Shown here: one piece after another, positions 24,707 through 33,608 of the stretch
Layout: the number at the start of each line of letters is the position of its first letter
Position numbering within the stretch: position 1 is the first letter of the stretch
From: Blastococcus sp. TF02-09
GTDB taxonomy: Bacteria; Actinomycetota; Actinomycetes; Mycobacteriales; Geodermatophilaceae
Length of the DNA: 64,000 bases
Assembly (NCBI RefSeq): GCF_003319105.1
Contig: NZ_QOHH01000001.1
Location: 124,001-188,000 of the forward strand
Reading direction: 5' to 3'
Made by a program: the position numbers and the translations under genes
Notes under the pieces: model-generated
Told to the model about the DNA's origin: nothing
The model's database searches: none
What the model saw: the letters and a program-made list of their open reading frames with translations, nothing else

Positions 24707-26050
24707 GTGTCCGGTGTCGGGACTGGGGTGACCCCGCCGACGCCTGCCCGCGCCTACCTGGTGTGGGGCGTGGCGCTGCTGTCCTACGTCGTGGCGGTGT
24801 TCCACCGGGCCTCGCTCGGGGTGGCCGCCGTCGACGCGCAGGAGCGGTTCTCCGCCGGGGCCTCGGCCGTCTCGCTGTTCCTGGTGCTCCAGCTGGCCGT
24901 GTACGCGGGGCTGCAGATCCCGGTGGGCGTGGCCCTGGACCGGCTCGGGTCGCGCCGGCTCATCCTCGCCGGCGCGGTGACCATGGCCGCCGGGCAGCTG
25001 GTGCTGGCCCTGGCCGAGGACGTGCCCACCGCGGTGGCGGCGCGCGTGCTGGTCGGCGCCGGCGACGCCATGACGTTCATCAGCGTGCTGCGCGTCGTCT
25101 CGTTCTGGTTCCCGGGGCCGGTCATCCCGCTGATCACCCAGCTCACCGGCATCCTGGGCCAGCTGGGCTCGGTGCTCGCGGCCTATCCGCTGGTCGCCCT
25201 GCTGCACGGCACCTCGTGGGAGGTGACCTTCCTGGGGGCCGCCGCGACCGGGCTGCTGGTGGCGGTGCTGGTCCTCGTCGCGCTGCGCGACGCCCCGGGC
25301 GGCACGGTGCGGGGGCCCGCCGTCGGCCTGGCCGACCTGCGGGCCACCCTGCTGGACACCTGGCGGGAGCCGGGCACGCGCATCGGCCTCTACACGCACC
25401 TGGTCACCCAGTTCTCCGGCACCGTCTTCGCGCTGCTGTGGGGCTATCCCTTCCTCGTCGTGGGGCAGGGCCTCTCCCCGGGGACGGCGGCGGGGCTGCT
25501 CACCCTCCTGGTGCTGGTGGGCATGGGCGTCGGCCCGCTGCTCGGCCGGCTGTGCGGGCGCTGGCCGCTGCGCCGGTCGGTGCTCGTCTTCTCGATCCTC
25601 GGCGCCACCGCGGCGGTCTGGACGGTGGTGCTGGCCTGGCCGGGCCGCGCGCCCCTGCCGCTGCTCGTCGTTCTCGTCGTCGTCCTGGGCACCAACGGGC
25701 CGGGCTCGATGATCGGCTTCGACTACGCCCGGACGGAGAACCCGGCGGAGCGGCTGGGCAGCGCCAGCGGCGTGGTCAACGTCGGCGGGTTCGTCGCCTC
25801 GCTGCTGACCATCCTCGCGATCGGCGCCGTGCTCGACCTGCTCACCCCCGGCACGTCGACCGACTACGACCTGGGGGCCTTCCGGGCCGCCTTCGCCGTG
25901 CAGTACGTCTTCTGGGCGATCGGCCTGGTCGGGGTGCTGCGGCACCGGCGCGAGCTGCGTGCGCGGCTGGCGCGCGACGGCGTCGTCCTGGCGCCGCTGC
26001 ACACCGCGGTGCGCGCCCGGCTGCGCGGCGGCTCGGCCTACTCCTCCTGA
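24707..26050 (+). CDS. MFS transporter (12-helix)
   Basis: 447 residues with 12 hydrophobic segments. The loop 2-3 motif is VGVALDRLGSRRLILAG and a similar charged loop GRLCGRWPLRRSVL follows helix 8. NGPGSMIGFDYARTENP in the second half is typical of nitrate/nitrite-porter-like and sugar-phosphate-like MFS members; the substrate stays open. GTG start without a strong ribosome site. The short gap to the next gene (51 bases) allows co-transcription. Confidence 0.8.
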   Translation: MSGVGTGVTPPTPARAYLVWGVALLSYVVAVFHRASLGVAAVDAQERFSAGASAVSLFLVLQLAVYAGLQIPVGVALDRLGSRRLILAGAVTMAAGQLVLALAEDVPTAVAARVLVGAGDAMTFISVLRVVSFWFPGPVIPLITQLTGILGQLGSVLAAYPLVALLHGTSWEVTFLGAAATGLLVAVLVLVALRDAPGGTVRGPAVGLADLRATLLDTWREPGTRIGLYTHLVTQFSGTVFALLWGYPFLVVGQGLSPGTAAGLLTLLVLVGMGVGPLLGRLCGRWPLRRSVLVFSILGATAAVWTVVLAWPGRAPLPLLVVLVVVLGTNGPGSMIGFDYARTENPAERLGSASGVVNVGGFVASLLTILAIGAVLDLLTPGTSTDYDLGAFRAAFAVQYVFWAIGLVGVLRHRRELRARLARDGVVLAPLHTAVRARLRGGSAYSS

Positions 26051-26101
26051 CCCCGCGCCGCACCCGGTGTCGCCGGGGGCGCCGCGTGCGATGGTGACGC
26101 C

Positions 26102-27676
26102 ATGAACCGCGTCTCCCGTGCGGCCGCCGCGGGCCTGTCCGCCGTCGCGGCCGTCGCCGTCCGCGACCTGGTGCAGCGCGAGCACTCCCTGCTGCGCAAC
26201 TTCCCGGTGCTCGGACACGCCCGCTACCTGCTGGAGTCGATCGGCCCGGAGCTGCGCCAGTACCTGGTGGCCGGCAACAACGAGGAGCGACCGTTCACCC
26301 GCGACCAGCGCCGGTGGGTGTACGCCTCGGCGAAGGGCGAGAACAACTACTTCGGCTTCGGCACCGACAACGACCTCGAGTACACCGCCGGCTATCCGGT
26401 CATCAACCACCGGACGTTCGGCCGGGCGGTGCCGGCGACCGACGTGCACACCGGGCACGACGTCGCCCTGCCGGCCGCGAAGGTGCTCGGCGCCGCGCGG
26501 GGACGCCGGCACGCCTTCCGGCCGGCGTCGGTCGTGAACATCTCCGCCATGAGCTTCGGGTCGCTGTCGGGTGCGGCGGTCGAGGCGCTCAACCGCGGCG
26601 CGGCCCTGGCCGGCTGCCTGCACAACACCGGGGAGGGCGGCCTCTCGCCGCACCACCGGCACGGCGGCGAGCTGGTCTTCCAGCTGGGCACTGCCTATTT
26701 CGGCTGCCGCGACGAGCGCGGCCGGTTCGACCTGCAGCGACTGAAGGCACTGGTCGCCGAGGCGCCGGTGCGGGCGCTGGAGATCAAGCTCAGCCAGGGC
26801 GCGAAACCGGGCCTGGGGGGCGTCCTGCCCGCGGCGAAGGTCTCACCCGAGATCGCGGCGACGCGCGGCATACCGGTGGGGGAGGACTGCATCAGCCCGT
26901 CCCGGCACGCCGAGTTCTCCGACGTCGACAGCCTGCTCGACTGGGTGGAGCTCCTGGCCGACGAGACGGGGCTGCCCGTCGGCATCAAGTCCGCCGTCGG
27001 CGATCTGGCCTTCTGGGAGGAGCTCACCGACCGGATGGCCCGAAGCGGCCGCGGGGTCGACTTCGTGACCATCGACGGTGGCGAGGGCGGCACGGGCGCG
27101 GCACCGCTGATCTTCACCGACTCGGTGTCGCTGCCCTTCCAGCTCGGCTTCGCCCGCGTCTACGCCACCTTCGCCCGGAAGGGCCTGCACGAGGACGTCG
27201 TCTTCGTCGGCGGCGGCAAGCTCGGCCTGCCGGACAACGCCGTCGTCGCCTTCGCGCTGGGCTGCGACCTGGTCAACGTCGCCCGGGAGGCGATGCTGGC
27301 GATCGGCTGCATCCAGGCGCAGAAGTGCCACACCGACACCTGCCCCACCGGCGTCGCGACGCAGAACCCGTGGCTGGCGCACGGGCTGGACCCGGCCCTC
27401 AAGTCGGTGCGGGCCGCCTCCTACGTGCGGACCCTGCGCCGGGACCTGCTCAAGGTCGCCGAGGCGTGCGGGGTCGAGCACCCGGGCCTGATCGGCACCG
27501 GCTCGGTGGAGGTGCTCACCGGGCGGACGGCGTCCACGCCGCTGCACGAGGTCTACGGCTACGACCCGGCGTGGGGGCTGCCGTCCGCGGCCGACCGCGC
27601 CGCGATCGTCGCGCTCATGGAGGGGGAGGCGTCCCGGGGCGGCAGCGCACCGCCGTCCCCGGACGCCGTGGGCTGA
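26102..27676 (+). CDS. FMN-binding glutamate synthase-family protein
   Basis: 524 residues, matching the free-standing GltB central/FMN domain. Seen: an N-terminal hydrophobic helix, VNISAMSFGSLSGAAVEALNRGA, GCLHNTGEGGLSPHH, ALEIKLSQGAKPGLGG, VDFVTIDGGEGGTGAAP and the FMN phosphate region VFVGGGKLGLPDNA. Cysteines for a 3Fe-4S cluster are present in CIQAQKCHTDTCPTGVATQ near residue 402. It lacks the glutaminase domain and the beta subunit, so it is not a full glutamate synthase; the physiological reaction of these single-domain proteins is not known. Confidence 0.85.
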   Translation: MNRVSRAAAAGLSAVAAVAVRDLVQREHSLLRNFPVLGHARYLLESIGPELRQYLVAGNNEERPFTRDQRRWVYASAKGENNYFGFGTDNDLEYTAGYPVINHRTFGRAVPATDVHTGHDVALPAAKVLGAARGRRHAFRPASVVNISAMSFGSLSGAAVEALNRGAALAGCLHNTGEGGLSPHHRHGGELVFQLGTAYFGCRDERGRFDLQRLKALVAEAPVRALEIKLSQGAKPGLGGVLPAAKVSPEIAATRGIPVGEDCISPSRHAEFSDVDSLLDWVELLADETGLPVGIKSAVGDLAFWEELTDRMARSGRGVDFVTIDGGEGGTGAAPLIFTDSVSLPFQLGFARVYATFARKGLHEDVVFVGGGKLGLPDNAVVAFALGCDLVNVAREAMLAIGCIQAQKCHTDTCPTGVATQNPWLAHGLDPALKSVRAASYVRTLRRDLLKVAEACGVEHPGLIGTGSVEVLTGRTASTPLHEVYGYDPAWGLPSAADRAAIVALMEGEASRGGSAPPSPDAVG

Positions 27677-27698
27677 ACCTCTCCCTGACGTCGAGGGA

Positions 27699-28319
27699 TC
27701 AGGCGCCGCGGAGCAGGTCCTCGAAGGAGGTCGTGGGGTCGGCGAACGGGTCGACCGGCGCGGCGGGCGGGCGGCCGGCCACCAGGTCGGCGAGCTCGCC
27801 CGCTGCCCGAGTCACCCGGTCGGCCAGCGCCCGGTCGGCCTCGCCGGCGCCGGCCCAGTCCTCGGCGGCGGCGAACACCGCGGTGGGGACGACGGTCGCC
27901 CGCAGGTAGGCGAACAGCGGCCGCATCGCGTGCTCCAGGGCCAGCGAGTGCCGCGCCGTCCCCGCCGTCGCCCCCATGAGCACTGGCGTGCCGACCAGGG
28001 CGTCCCTGTCCAGTACGTCGACGAAGGTCTTGAACAGACCGCTGTAGGACGCCGAGAAGATCGGCGTCACGGCGATCACCGCGTCGGCCCCGACCACGGT
28101 GTCGACCGCGGCCCGGAGCGACGTGTTGGCGAACCCGGTCAGCAGGTTGTCGGCGAGGTCGCGGGCGTGCTCGCGCAGCTCGACGACCTCCACGGTGGCG
28201 GAGATGCCGCGGTCGGCCAGCGCCGCGACCGTGGCCGCGGTCAGCCGGTCGGCCAGCAGCCGGGTCGAGCTGGGGGTGCTCAGCCCGGCACTGACGACGG
28301 CGATGGTGCGGGTGCTCAT
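27699..28319 (-). CDS. NADPH-dependent FMN reductase, CE1759 family
   Basis: 206 residues with a flavodoxin-like fold: TIAVVSAGLSTPSSTRLLADRL (phosphate loop), ADAVIAVTPIFSASYSGLFKTFVD and VGTPVLMGATAGTARHSLAL. It reduces FMN with NAD(P)H. Its ATG overlaps the stop of the upstream luciferase-like gene as ATGA, so it should supply reduced FMN to that partner; the pairing matches the known CE1758/CE1759 duo of actinobacteria. Confidence 0.88.
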   Translation of the reverse strand: MSTRTIAVVSAGLSTPSSTRLLADRLTAATVAALADRGISATVEVVELREHARDLADNLLTGFANTSLRAAVDTVVGADAVIAVTPIFSASYSGLFKTFVDVLDRDALVGTPVLMGATAGTARHSLALEHAMRPLFAYLRATVVPTAVFAAAEDWAGAGEADRALADRVTRAAGELADLVAGRPPAAPVDPFADPTTSFEDLLRGA

Positions 28320-29464
28320 CGGGCCTCGACCTCCTCGCGGGACCGGCCGGTGACGCTGTCGCCGGCGGCGTGGACCGTGCTGTCCGTCGCGCCGCCCGCC
28401 GCGGCCACGCGGGAGGCGTGGGTCGGGGCGTCCGGCACGTGCGCGGGCTTGAGGGCGGCGAACTCGCGGCGCAGCACCGGCACGACCTCCTCGCCGAGCA
28501 GGTCCAGCTGCTCGAGCACGGTCTTCAGCGGCAGGCCGGCGTGGTCGATGAGGAACAGCTGGCGCTGGTAGTCGCCGACGTAGTCGCGGAAGCCGAGCGT
28601 GCGCTCGATGACCTGCTGCGGGCTGCCCACGGTCAGCGGGGTCTCGGTGGAGAACTCCTCGAGCGAGGGGCCGTGCCCGTAGACGGGGGCGTTGTCGAAG
28701 TACGGCCGGAACTCGTCCACCGCGTCCTGGCTGTTCTTGCGCATGAACACCTGGCCGCCGAGGCCGACGATGGCCTGGTCGGCGCTGCCGTGGCCGTAGT
28801 GCTCGTACCGGCGGCGGTAGAACTCGACCATCCGCTGGGTGTGTTCCGGCGGCCAGAAGATGTGGTTGTGGAAGAAGCCGTCGCCGTAGTACGCGGCCTG
28901 CTCGGCGATCTGCGGGGACCGGATCGAGCCGTGCCAGACGAACGGCGGGACGCCGTCCAGCGGGCGCGGCGTCGAGGTGAAGCCCTGCAGCGGCGTGCGG
29001 TACTTGCCCTGCCAGTCGACGACGTCCTCGGTCCAGAGCCGGCGCAGCAGGGCGTAGTTCTCGACGGCGAGCTCGATGCCGTTGCGGATGTCCTGTCCGA
29101 ACCACGGGTAGACCGGGCCGGTGTTGCCGCGGCCCATCATGAGGTCGACCCGCCCGTCGGCCAGGTGCTGGAGCATCGCGTAGTCCTCGGCGATCTTCAC
29201 CGGGTCGTTGGTGGTGATCAGCGTCGTGGACGTCGACAGCTGCAGCTTCTCCGTCGTCGCGGCGACGTGGGCCAGCGTCGTGGTGGGGGAGGAGGAGAAG
29301 AACGGCGGGTTGTGGTGCTCGCCGAGGGCGAAGACGTCCAGCCCCACCTCCTCGGCCTTCTGCGCGATGGCGAGGACGGCCTTGATCCGCTCGGCCTCGG
29401 TCGGCGTGCGACCGGTGGTCGGGTCCTGGGTGATGTCGCTGACCGTGAAGATGCCGAACTGCAT
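28316..29464 (-). CDS. LLM-class FMN-dependent monooxygenase, CE1758 family
   Basis: 382 residues with the bacterial luciferase TIM barrel: MQFGIFTVSDITQDP, VFALGEHHNPPFFSSSP, LSTSTTLITTNDPVKIAEDYA, VDLMMGRGNTGPVYPWFG and GDGFFHNHIFWPPEHTQRM. It likely oxygenates an unknown substrate using FMNH2 from the reductase translated just after it. The C-terminal tail after residue 340 is low in structure. ATG 29464 fits the family N-terminus. A GTTG-N6-CAAC repeat lies upstream. Confidence 0.88.
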   Translation of the reverse strand: MQFGIFTVSDITQDPTTGRTPTEAERIKAVLAIAQKAEEVGLDVFALGEHHNPPFFSSSPTTTLAHVAATTEKLQLSTSTTLITTNDPVKIAEDYAMLQHLADGRVDLMMGRGNTGPVYPWFGQDIRNGIELAVENYALLRRLWTEDVVDWQGKYRTPLQGFTSTPRPLDGVPPFVWHGSIRSPQIAEQAAYYGDGFFHNHIFWPPEHTQRMVEFYRRRYEHYGHGSADQAIVGLGGQVFMRKNSQDAVDEFRPYFDNAPVYGHGPSLEEFSTETPLTVGSPQQVIERTLGFRDYVGDYQRQLFLIDHAGLPLKTVLEQLDLLGEEVVPVLRREFAALKPAHVPDAPTHASRVAAAGGATDSTVHAAGDSVTGRSREEVEAR

Positions 29465-29481
29465 GACCGCCCCTGAGGTTG

Positions 29482-29495
29482 GTTGAGAGTACAAC
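29482..29495. promoter_or_regulatory. candidate operator GTTG-N6-CAAC upstream of the LLM gene
   Basis: An inverted repeat with 4-base arms (GTTGAGAGTACAAC) lies 18-31 bases before the ATG at 29464. It sits where a repressor would block the promoter of the monooxygenase/reductase pair. No cognate regulator is adjacent. Confidence 0.3.
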
Positions 29496-29697
29496 TACTG
29501 CCGGGTGGAACCTACCGGACGGGCGGGGCATTCCCCGTGCCGGCAGCCGTACCGATGACTTCGCTGCGTAGCCGACCCGCCACCACCCGCAGAACTACGC
29601 CGGTGGCAGTTCACGGTCCGGTCACGGTCCGCCATAGCCCCCTCGTCGTTCTGGCACTGTCCGGCCTGGAAGCAGTGAGGTGCGAGGGGGCGGCGCG

Positions 29698-30687
29698 ATG
29701 GTGGTGCGGGCGGAGACCGGGTCCGGCGACGAGGGCGGGGCGCGCAGGAGCTCGGCGATCCCCGCCTTCACCGGGGCGCTGGACACGATGCTCGGGTCCG
29801 GGCCGCTGTTTCGGAGCAGGATGCGCGGCTACGACCCGGTCGAGGTCGACACCTACGTCTCCTGGGCGGAGTCCGAGCTGCGCTCCGTGCGGCGCCAGGT
29901 CGACGACCTGCTGGGCCGCTTCGGCGCCTGCTCCGCCGAGCTCGAGATCTCCCGCCGCCTGCTGGCCGACGCGCCGCGCGGGCGGGTGGTGTTCCCGGTG
30001 TCCGAGCGCGTCGAGGAGATGCTGCAGCTCGCCGCCGACGAGGCGGCCGCGATCACCGAGAACGGTGCGCGGGAGGCCGAGCACCTGCTGGCCGAGGCGC
30101 GCAGCGAGGCCGACGCCCGCCTGCGCAAGGCCCACGAGATCAAGGAGCACGCGGTCCGCGCCGCCGACGAGCTCCGCGACCAGGCCCGCAAGCAGCGGGC
30201 CGTGGCGCAGTCGGTGCTGGACCACGCCCGGTCGGAGGCCGCCGAGGTGCTGCGGGCAGCGGCGGTGGAGCGCGACCGGCTGGGTGAGGAGGCCGCACAC
30301 GAGCGCGACCGGCTGGCCGCCGCCGCTGCCGCGGAGCGCGACCGGCTCGCCACCGCGGCCGCCGAGGAACGCCGGCGCCTGGACGACGAGGCCGCCCGCG
30401 AGCGCGAGGAGGCGGCGGCCACCGCCGCGCGACGCCTGGCCGGTCTGCAGGCCGAGGTGGCCGACCTGCGCCGCCAGCGCGACCAGGCCCACGAGTCGCT
30501 GCGCGGCCTGAGCAGCCGCATCGGCGAGGCCCTCCAGGCCGTCGCGGCGACGGTGCCCGACGTCGTGGAGCCCAACATCGCGGTGGAGGGCCGGGAGTAC
30601 GACCCGGACCAGGCCGGTGCGAACGGGCAGCGGGGCAGCGGGGACGGCCTGGTGCTCGTCCCACGTCCGGCTGCCGTCTCCGCCTGA
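29698..30687 (+). CDS. DivIVA-like coiled-coil protein
   Basis: About 329 residues. After a short disordered N-terminus comes a DivIVA-type start (RGYDPVEVDTYVSWAESELRSVRRQVDDLL), then a long charged coiled coil with repeated ERDRLAAAAAAERDRLATAA units. FGACSAELEISRRLLADAP and SERVEEMLQLAADEAAAI resemble actinobacterial DivIVA/cell-polarity proteins. Such scaffolds recruit wall or division enzymes to poles; function here is inferred. ATG 29698 has GAGGGGGCGG upstream; GTG 29680 is an alternative. Confidence 0.7.
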   Translation: MVVRAETGSGDEGGARRSSAIPAFTGALDTMLGSGPLFRSRMRGYDPVEVDTYVSWAESELRSVRRQVDDLLGRFGACSAELEISRRLLADAPRGRVVFPVSERVEEMLQLAADEAAAITENGAREAEHLLAEARSEADARLRKAHEIKEHAVRAADELRDQARKQRAVAQSVLDHARSEAAEVLRAAAVERDRLGEEAAHERDRLAAAAAAERDRLATAAAEERRRLDDEAAREREEAAATAARRLAGLQAEVADLRRQRDQAHESLRGLSSRIGEALQAVAATVPDVVEPNIAVEGREYDPDQAGANGQRGSGDGLVLVPRPAAVSA

Positions 30688-30789
30688 CGCCCGCGCCCGT
30701 GCCTGGCCCCTCCGTCGTTCCGCGCGTGCGGTAGGAAGGGGCTCCGGTGCGGTGCGCACCGGAGACGCAGCCGACAGGGAGGTCCAGCC

Positions 30790-31266
30790 GTGGACGAGGT
30801 CGCCGAGACGGTCCAGCTCGACGGTGGTGTGGTCGTCGCGCACGACGGCTCGAGGAGCGCGCAGGAGGCGCTGAAGTGGGCCGGGCGGCTCACCGCCCGC
30901 GCCGGTCTCCGGCTGCACGTCGTCCGGGCGTGGTCGATGACGACCGCTCCGCAGCCCGCGACCTGGGCGCCCGGGTACGTGCCGCCGCTGGCCGACTACG
31001 AGAAGGCCGTCCGGGAGGAGCTGGAGGCGCACGTCGAGGTCGCGCAGCTCGGCGCGGACTGCCAGGTCACCTGCCACGTCGTGCACCGCCCGCCGGCGCA
31101 GGCCCTCATGCAGGCGGCCGAGAACGCCAGCCTGCTCGTCATGGGACCGCGGGGGCGCGGCGGCTTCAGCGGCCTGCTCCTGGGCTCGGTGTCGGACAAG
31201 CTGGTGCACCACGCCCCCTGCCCGGTGACGGTGGTCCGCACGGGGGCGACCGGCAAGGAGATCTAG
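30790..31266 (+). CDS. universal stress protein (UspA family)
   Basis: 158 residues forming one Usp domain: [29 protein letters not shown], and the ATP-binding motif [20 protein letters not shown] (G-2x-G-9x-G-S), ending [12 protein letters not shown] binding is expected. Family members respond to hypoxia or nutrient stress. GTG start with GGGAGG upstream. Confidence 0.88.
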   Translation: MDEVAETVQLDGGVVVAHDGSRSAQEALKWAGRLTARAGLRLHVVRAWSMTTAPQPATWAPGYVPPLADYEKAVREELEAHVEVAQLGADCQVTCHVVHRPPAQALMQAAENASLLVMGPRGRGGFSGLLLGSVSDKLVHHAPCPVTVVRTGATGKEI

Positions 31267-31330
31267 GCCGACGAGGGGACCGTGGTCCAGGTCGGCTGAC
31301 CCGGCGCGGCAGCGGCGGGGGTGTCCCGGA

Positions 31331-31981
31331 TCAGCCCGGCTCGTCGCCGTACACGGCGGTCAGCCAGACCCGCAGGAGCACCGGGACGACGTCCGCGCCG
31401 TCCACCGCCGGCCCGTCGCCGCTCAGCGAGGCGTAGATCACCCGCTCGTTCATCGAGGTCAGGGCGATGGCCAGGTCGCGCGCCGCCGGTCCCGCCGGCG
31501 CCGCTCCGCGGGCCCGCTCGGCCTCGATGGCCGCGGTGCAGCGCTGCACCCAGCGCTCGACGACCTCGCCCCAGAGCGTCCGCACGGCCTCGCTCGACGT
31601 GCGGGCCTCCGCCCACGCGACGGTGAGCGCGCGGTGGCGGCGGAACGTGTCGTGGTAGGCGCCCAGCACCCGCTGCCAGGCCTCCCGGGGTCCCTCGGCC
31701 GACCTGGCGAAGGCGGCGTCCATCGCGGCGTCGGCCTCGGCGACCACCCGGTCGAGCAGGGTGAGCAGGACGGCGTCCTTGGACGGGAAGTAGAAGTAGA
31801 AGGTCGGCCGGGAGATGCCCGCTCCGCGGGCCAGGTCGTCGACCGAAATCGCGCCGAGGGACCGCTCCTCGAGCAGCCGCTCCGCGGTGGCCAGGATGGC
31901 CAGCTCCCGGTCGTCCCCGGTGGGGCGCGCCGGACGACGGCCGCGGCCGGGCGCGATCGGGGGAGCGCTGCCGTCGGACAT
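31331..31981 (-). CDS. ethR: EthR-type TetR repressor
   Basis: 216 residues, the same length as mycobacterial EthR. The DNA-binding domain (GDDRELAILATAERLLEERS, then ISVDDLARGAGISRPTFYFY, then FPSKDAVLLTLLDRVV) is nearly identical to EthR as I remember it, and the C-terminal domain keeps MNERVIYASL and the ending WLTAVYGDEPG. EthR represses ethA and binds hydrophobic ligands. Divergent organisation with ethA is conserved, with tandem operator repeats between. ATG at 31981. Confidence 0.88.
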   Translation of the reverse strand: MSDGSAPPIAPGRGRRPARPTGDDRELAILATAERLLEERSLGAISVDDLARGAGISRPTFYFYFPSKDAVLLTLLDRVVAEADAAMDAAFARSAEGPREAWQRVLGAYHDTFRRHRALTVAWAEARTSSEAVRTLWGEVVERWVQRCTAAIEAERARGAAPAGPAARDLAIALTSMNERVIYASLSGDGPAVDGADVVPVLLRVWLTAVYGDEPG

Positions 31982-32011
31982 GTCCGCAGGGTACCGGCGC
32001 GGACCCGTAAC

Positions 32012-32052
32012 TCGACACCCTGTTGACTCGTTCGACACGACGTCGATACCGT
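32012..32052 (+). promoter_or_regulatory. ethA promoter overlapped by EthR-type operator
   Basis: Two inverted repeats lie side by side: TCGACA-CCC-TGTTGA at 32012-32026 (one mismatch) and TCGAC-ACGAC-GTCGA at 32032-32046 (perfect). A -35 TTGACT (32022-32027) and a -10 TACCGT (32047-32052) with about 19 bases between them are interleaved with the repeats. The layout resembles the long multi-site EthR operator of Mycobacterium tuberculosis as remembered. Confidence 0.65.
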
Positions 32053-32126
32053 CGTCGCCGCAGCGCGTCTCGCGGCGATGCCGAACCCCCGCCCGGCTCC
32101 GGCCGGCCCGTTCCTGGAGTGTGGAC

Positions 32127-33608
32127 ATGAGTCCGGAGCACGTGGACGTCCTGGTCGTCGGCGCAGGGCTGTCCGGCATCGGTGCCGCCTGCCACCTGCA
32201 GGCCGAGTGCCCCGACAAGACCTACGCGGTGCTCGAGTCGCGCGGAGCCATCGGTGGCACGTGGGACCTGTTCCGCTACCCGGGCATCCGCTCGGACTCC
32301 GACATGTTCACCCTGGGCTACGCCTTCCGGCCGTGGACCGGCGCGAAGGCGATCGCCGACGGGCAGGCGATCCGCGAGTACATCGTCGACACCGCCCGCG
32401 AGTACGGCGTCGAGGAGAAGATCCGCTTCCACCACGAGGTGCTCTCCGCCGACTGGTCGAGCGCGGATTCGCGCTGGACGGTGACGGCGCGGCGCACCGA
32501 CACGGGGGAGACGGTGCAGCTGACCTGCTCGTGGCTCTCGGTGTGCTCCGGCTACTACCGCTACGACGAGGGCTTCCGGCCGGAGTTCCCCGGCGAGCAG
32601 CGCTTCACCGGCGAGATCGTCCACCCGCAGCACTGGCCCGCGGACTTCGACGCCACCGGCAAGCGCATCGTCGTCATCGGCAGCGGCGCCACCGCGGTCA
32701 CGCTCGTGCCCAACCTGGCCGACGCCGCCGAGCACGTCACGATGCTGCAGCGGACGCCGAGCTACATCATGTCGCTGCCCGGCAAGGACCCCCTCGCCGA
32801 GCTGCTGCGCAGCAAGCTCCCGCCGAAGGTCGCCTATCCGATCGTGCGGTGGAAGAACGTGCTCACCACGACCGCGCTGTTCCAGGCCAGCCGGCGCTGG
32901 CCGAACGGGGTCCGGAAGCTCATCCGCCGGCTCACGGAGAAGCAGCTGCCGGCCGGTGTCGACGTCGACACGCACTTCAACCCGCCCTACGACCCGTGGG
33001 ACCAGCGGCTGTGCCTCGTCCCCGACGGCGACCTGTTCCGCACCCTGCGCAGCGGCAAGGCGTCGATGGTGACCGACCGGATCGCCACCTTCACCGAGAC
33101 CGGCATCGAGCTGGAGTCCGGCGCCCACCTCGACGCCGACGTGATCGTCAGCGCGACCGGCCTGAACCTCCTGGCGATGGGCGGCATGACGCTGCGCGTG
33201 GACGGCGAGCCGGTCGACGTGTCCGAGACCGTCTCCTACAAGGGGATGATGCTCTCCGGCGTCCCCAACTTCTCCATGGTCATCGGCTACACGAACGCCT
33301 CCTGGACGCTCAAGGCCGACCTGGTCAGCCGCTACGTCTGCCGGCTGCTCCAGCAGATGGACCGGCGCGGCCTCGCCGTCGCCACCCCGGTCGCCCCGCC
33401 CGAGGGTGCCGACCTGCCCTTCCTCGACCTCGCCGCGGGCTACGTGCAGCGCAGCCTCGTGCAGCTGCCCAAGCAGGGCAGCCGCACGCCGTGGCGGCTG
33501 CACCAGAACTACCTCCGCGACGTGCGGCTGATGCGCCGGGGCCCGCTGGAGGACGAGGGCATCACGTTCAGCGCCGCTCCCGCCCGGACCGAGCAGGCGG
33601 CCGCCTGA
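32127..33608 (+). CDS. ethA: EthA-type flavin-containing Baeyer-Villiger monooxygenase
   Basis: 493 residues. FAD motif VLVVGAGLSGIGAACHLQ, then GGTWDLFRYPGIRSDSDM, a BVMO-type fingerprint near HPQHWPADFD, NADPH motif VVIGSGATAVTLVPNLAD, and conserved YTNASWTLKADLVS and PKQGSRTPWRLHQNYLRD. These match EthA, which oxygenates ketones and, in M. tuberculosis, activates thioamide prodrugs. Divergent from ethR. The downstream SDR starts on the last base of its stop codon, so an alcohol/ketone oxidation route is plausible. Confidence 0.9.
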   Translation: MSPEHVDVLVVGAGLSGIGAACHLQAECPDKTYAVLESRGAIGGTWDLFRYPGIRSDSDMFTLGYAFRPWTGAKAIADGQAIREYIVDTAREYGVEEKIRFHHEVLSADWSSADSRWTVTARRTDTGETVQLTCSWLSVCSGYYRYDEGFRPEFPGEQRFTGEIVHPQHWPADFDATGKRIVVIGSGATAVTLVPNLADAAEHVTMLQRTPSYIMSLPGKDPLAELLRSKLPPKVAYPIVRWKNVLTTTALFQASRRWPNGVRKLIRRLTEKQLPAGVDVDTHFNPPYDPWDQRLCLVPDGDLFRTLRSGKASMVTDRIATFTETGIELESGAHLDADVIVSATGLNLLAMGGMTLRVDGEPVDVSETVSYKGMMLSGVPNFSMVIGYTNASWTLKADLVSRYVCRLLQQMDRRGLAVATPVAPPEGADLPFLDLAAGYVQRSLVQLPKQGSRTPWRLHQNYLRDVRLMRRGPLEDEGITFSAAPARTEQAAA

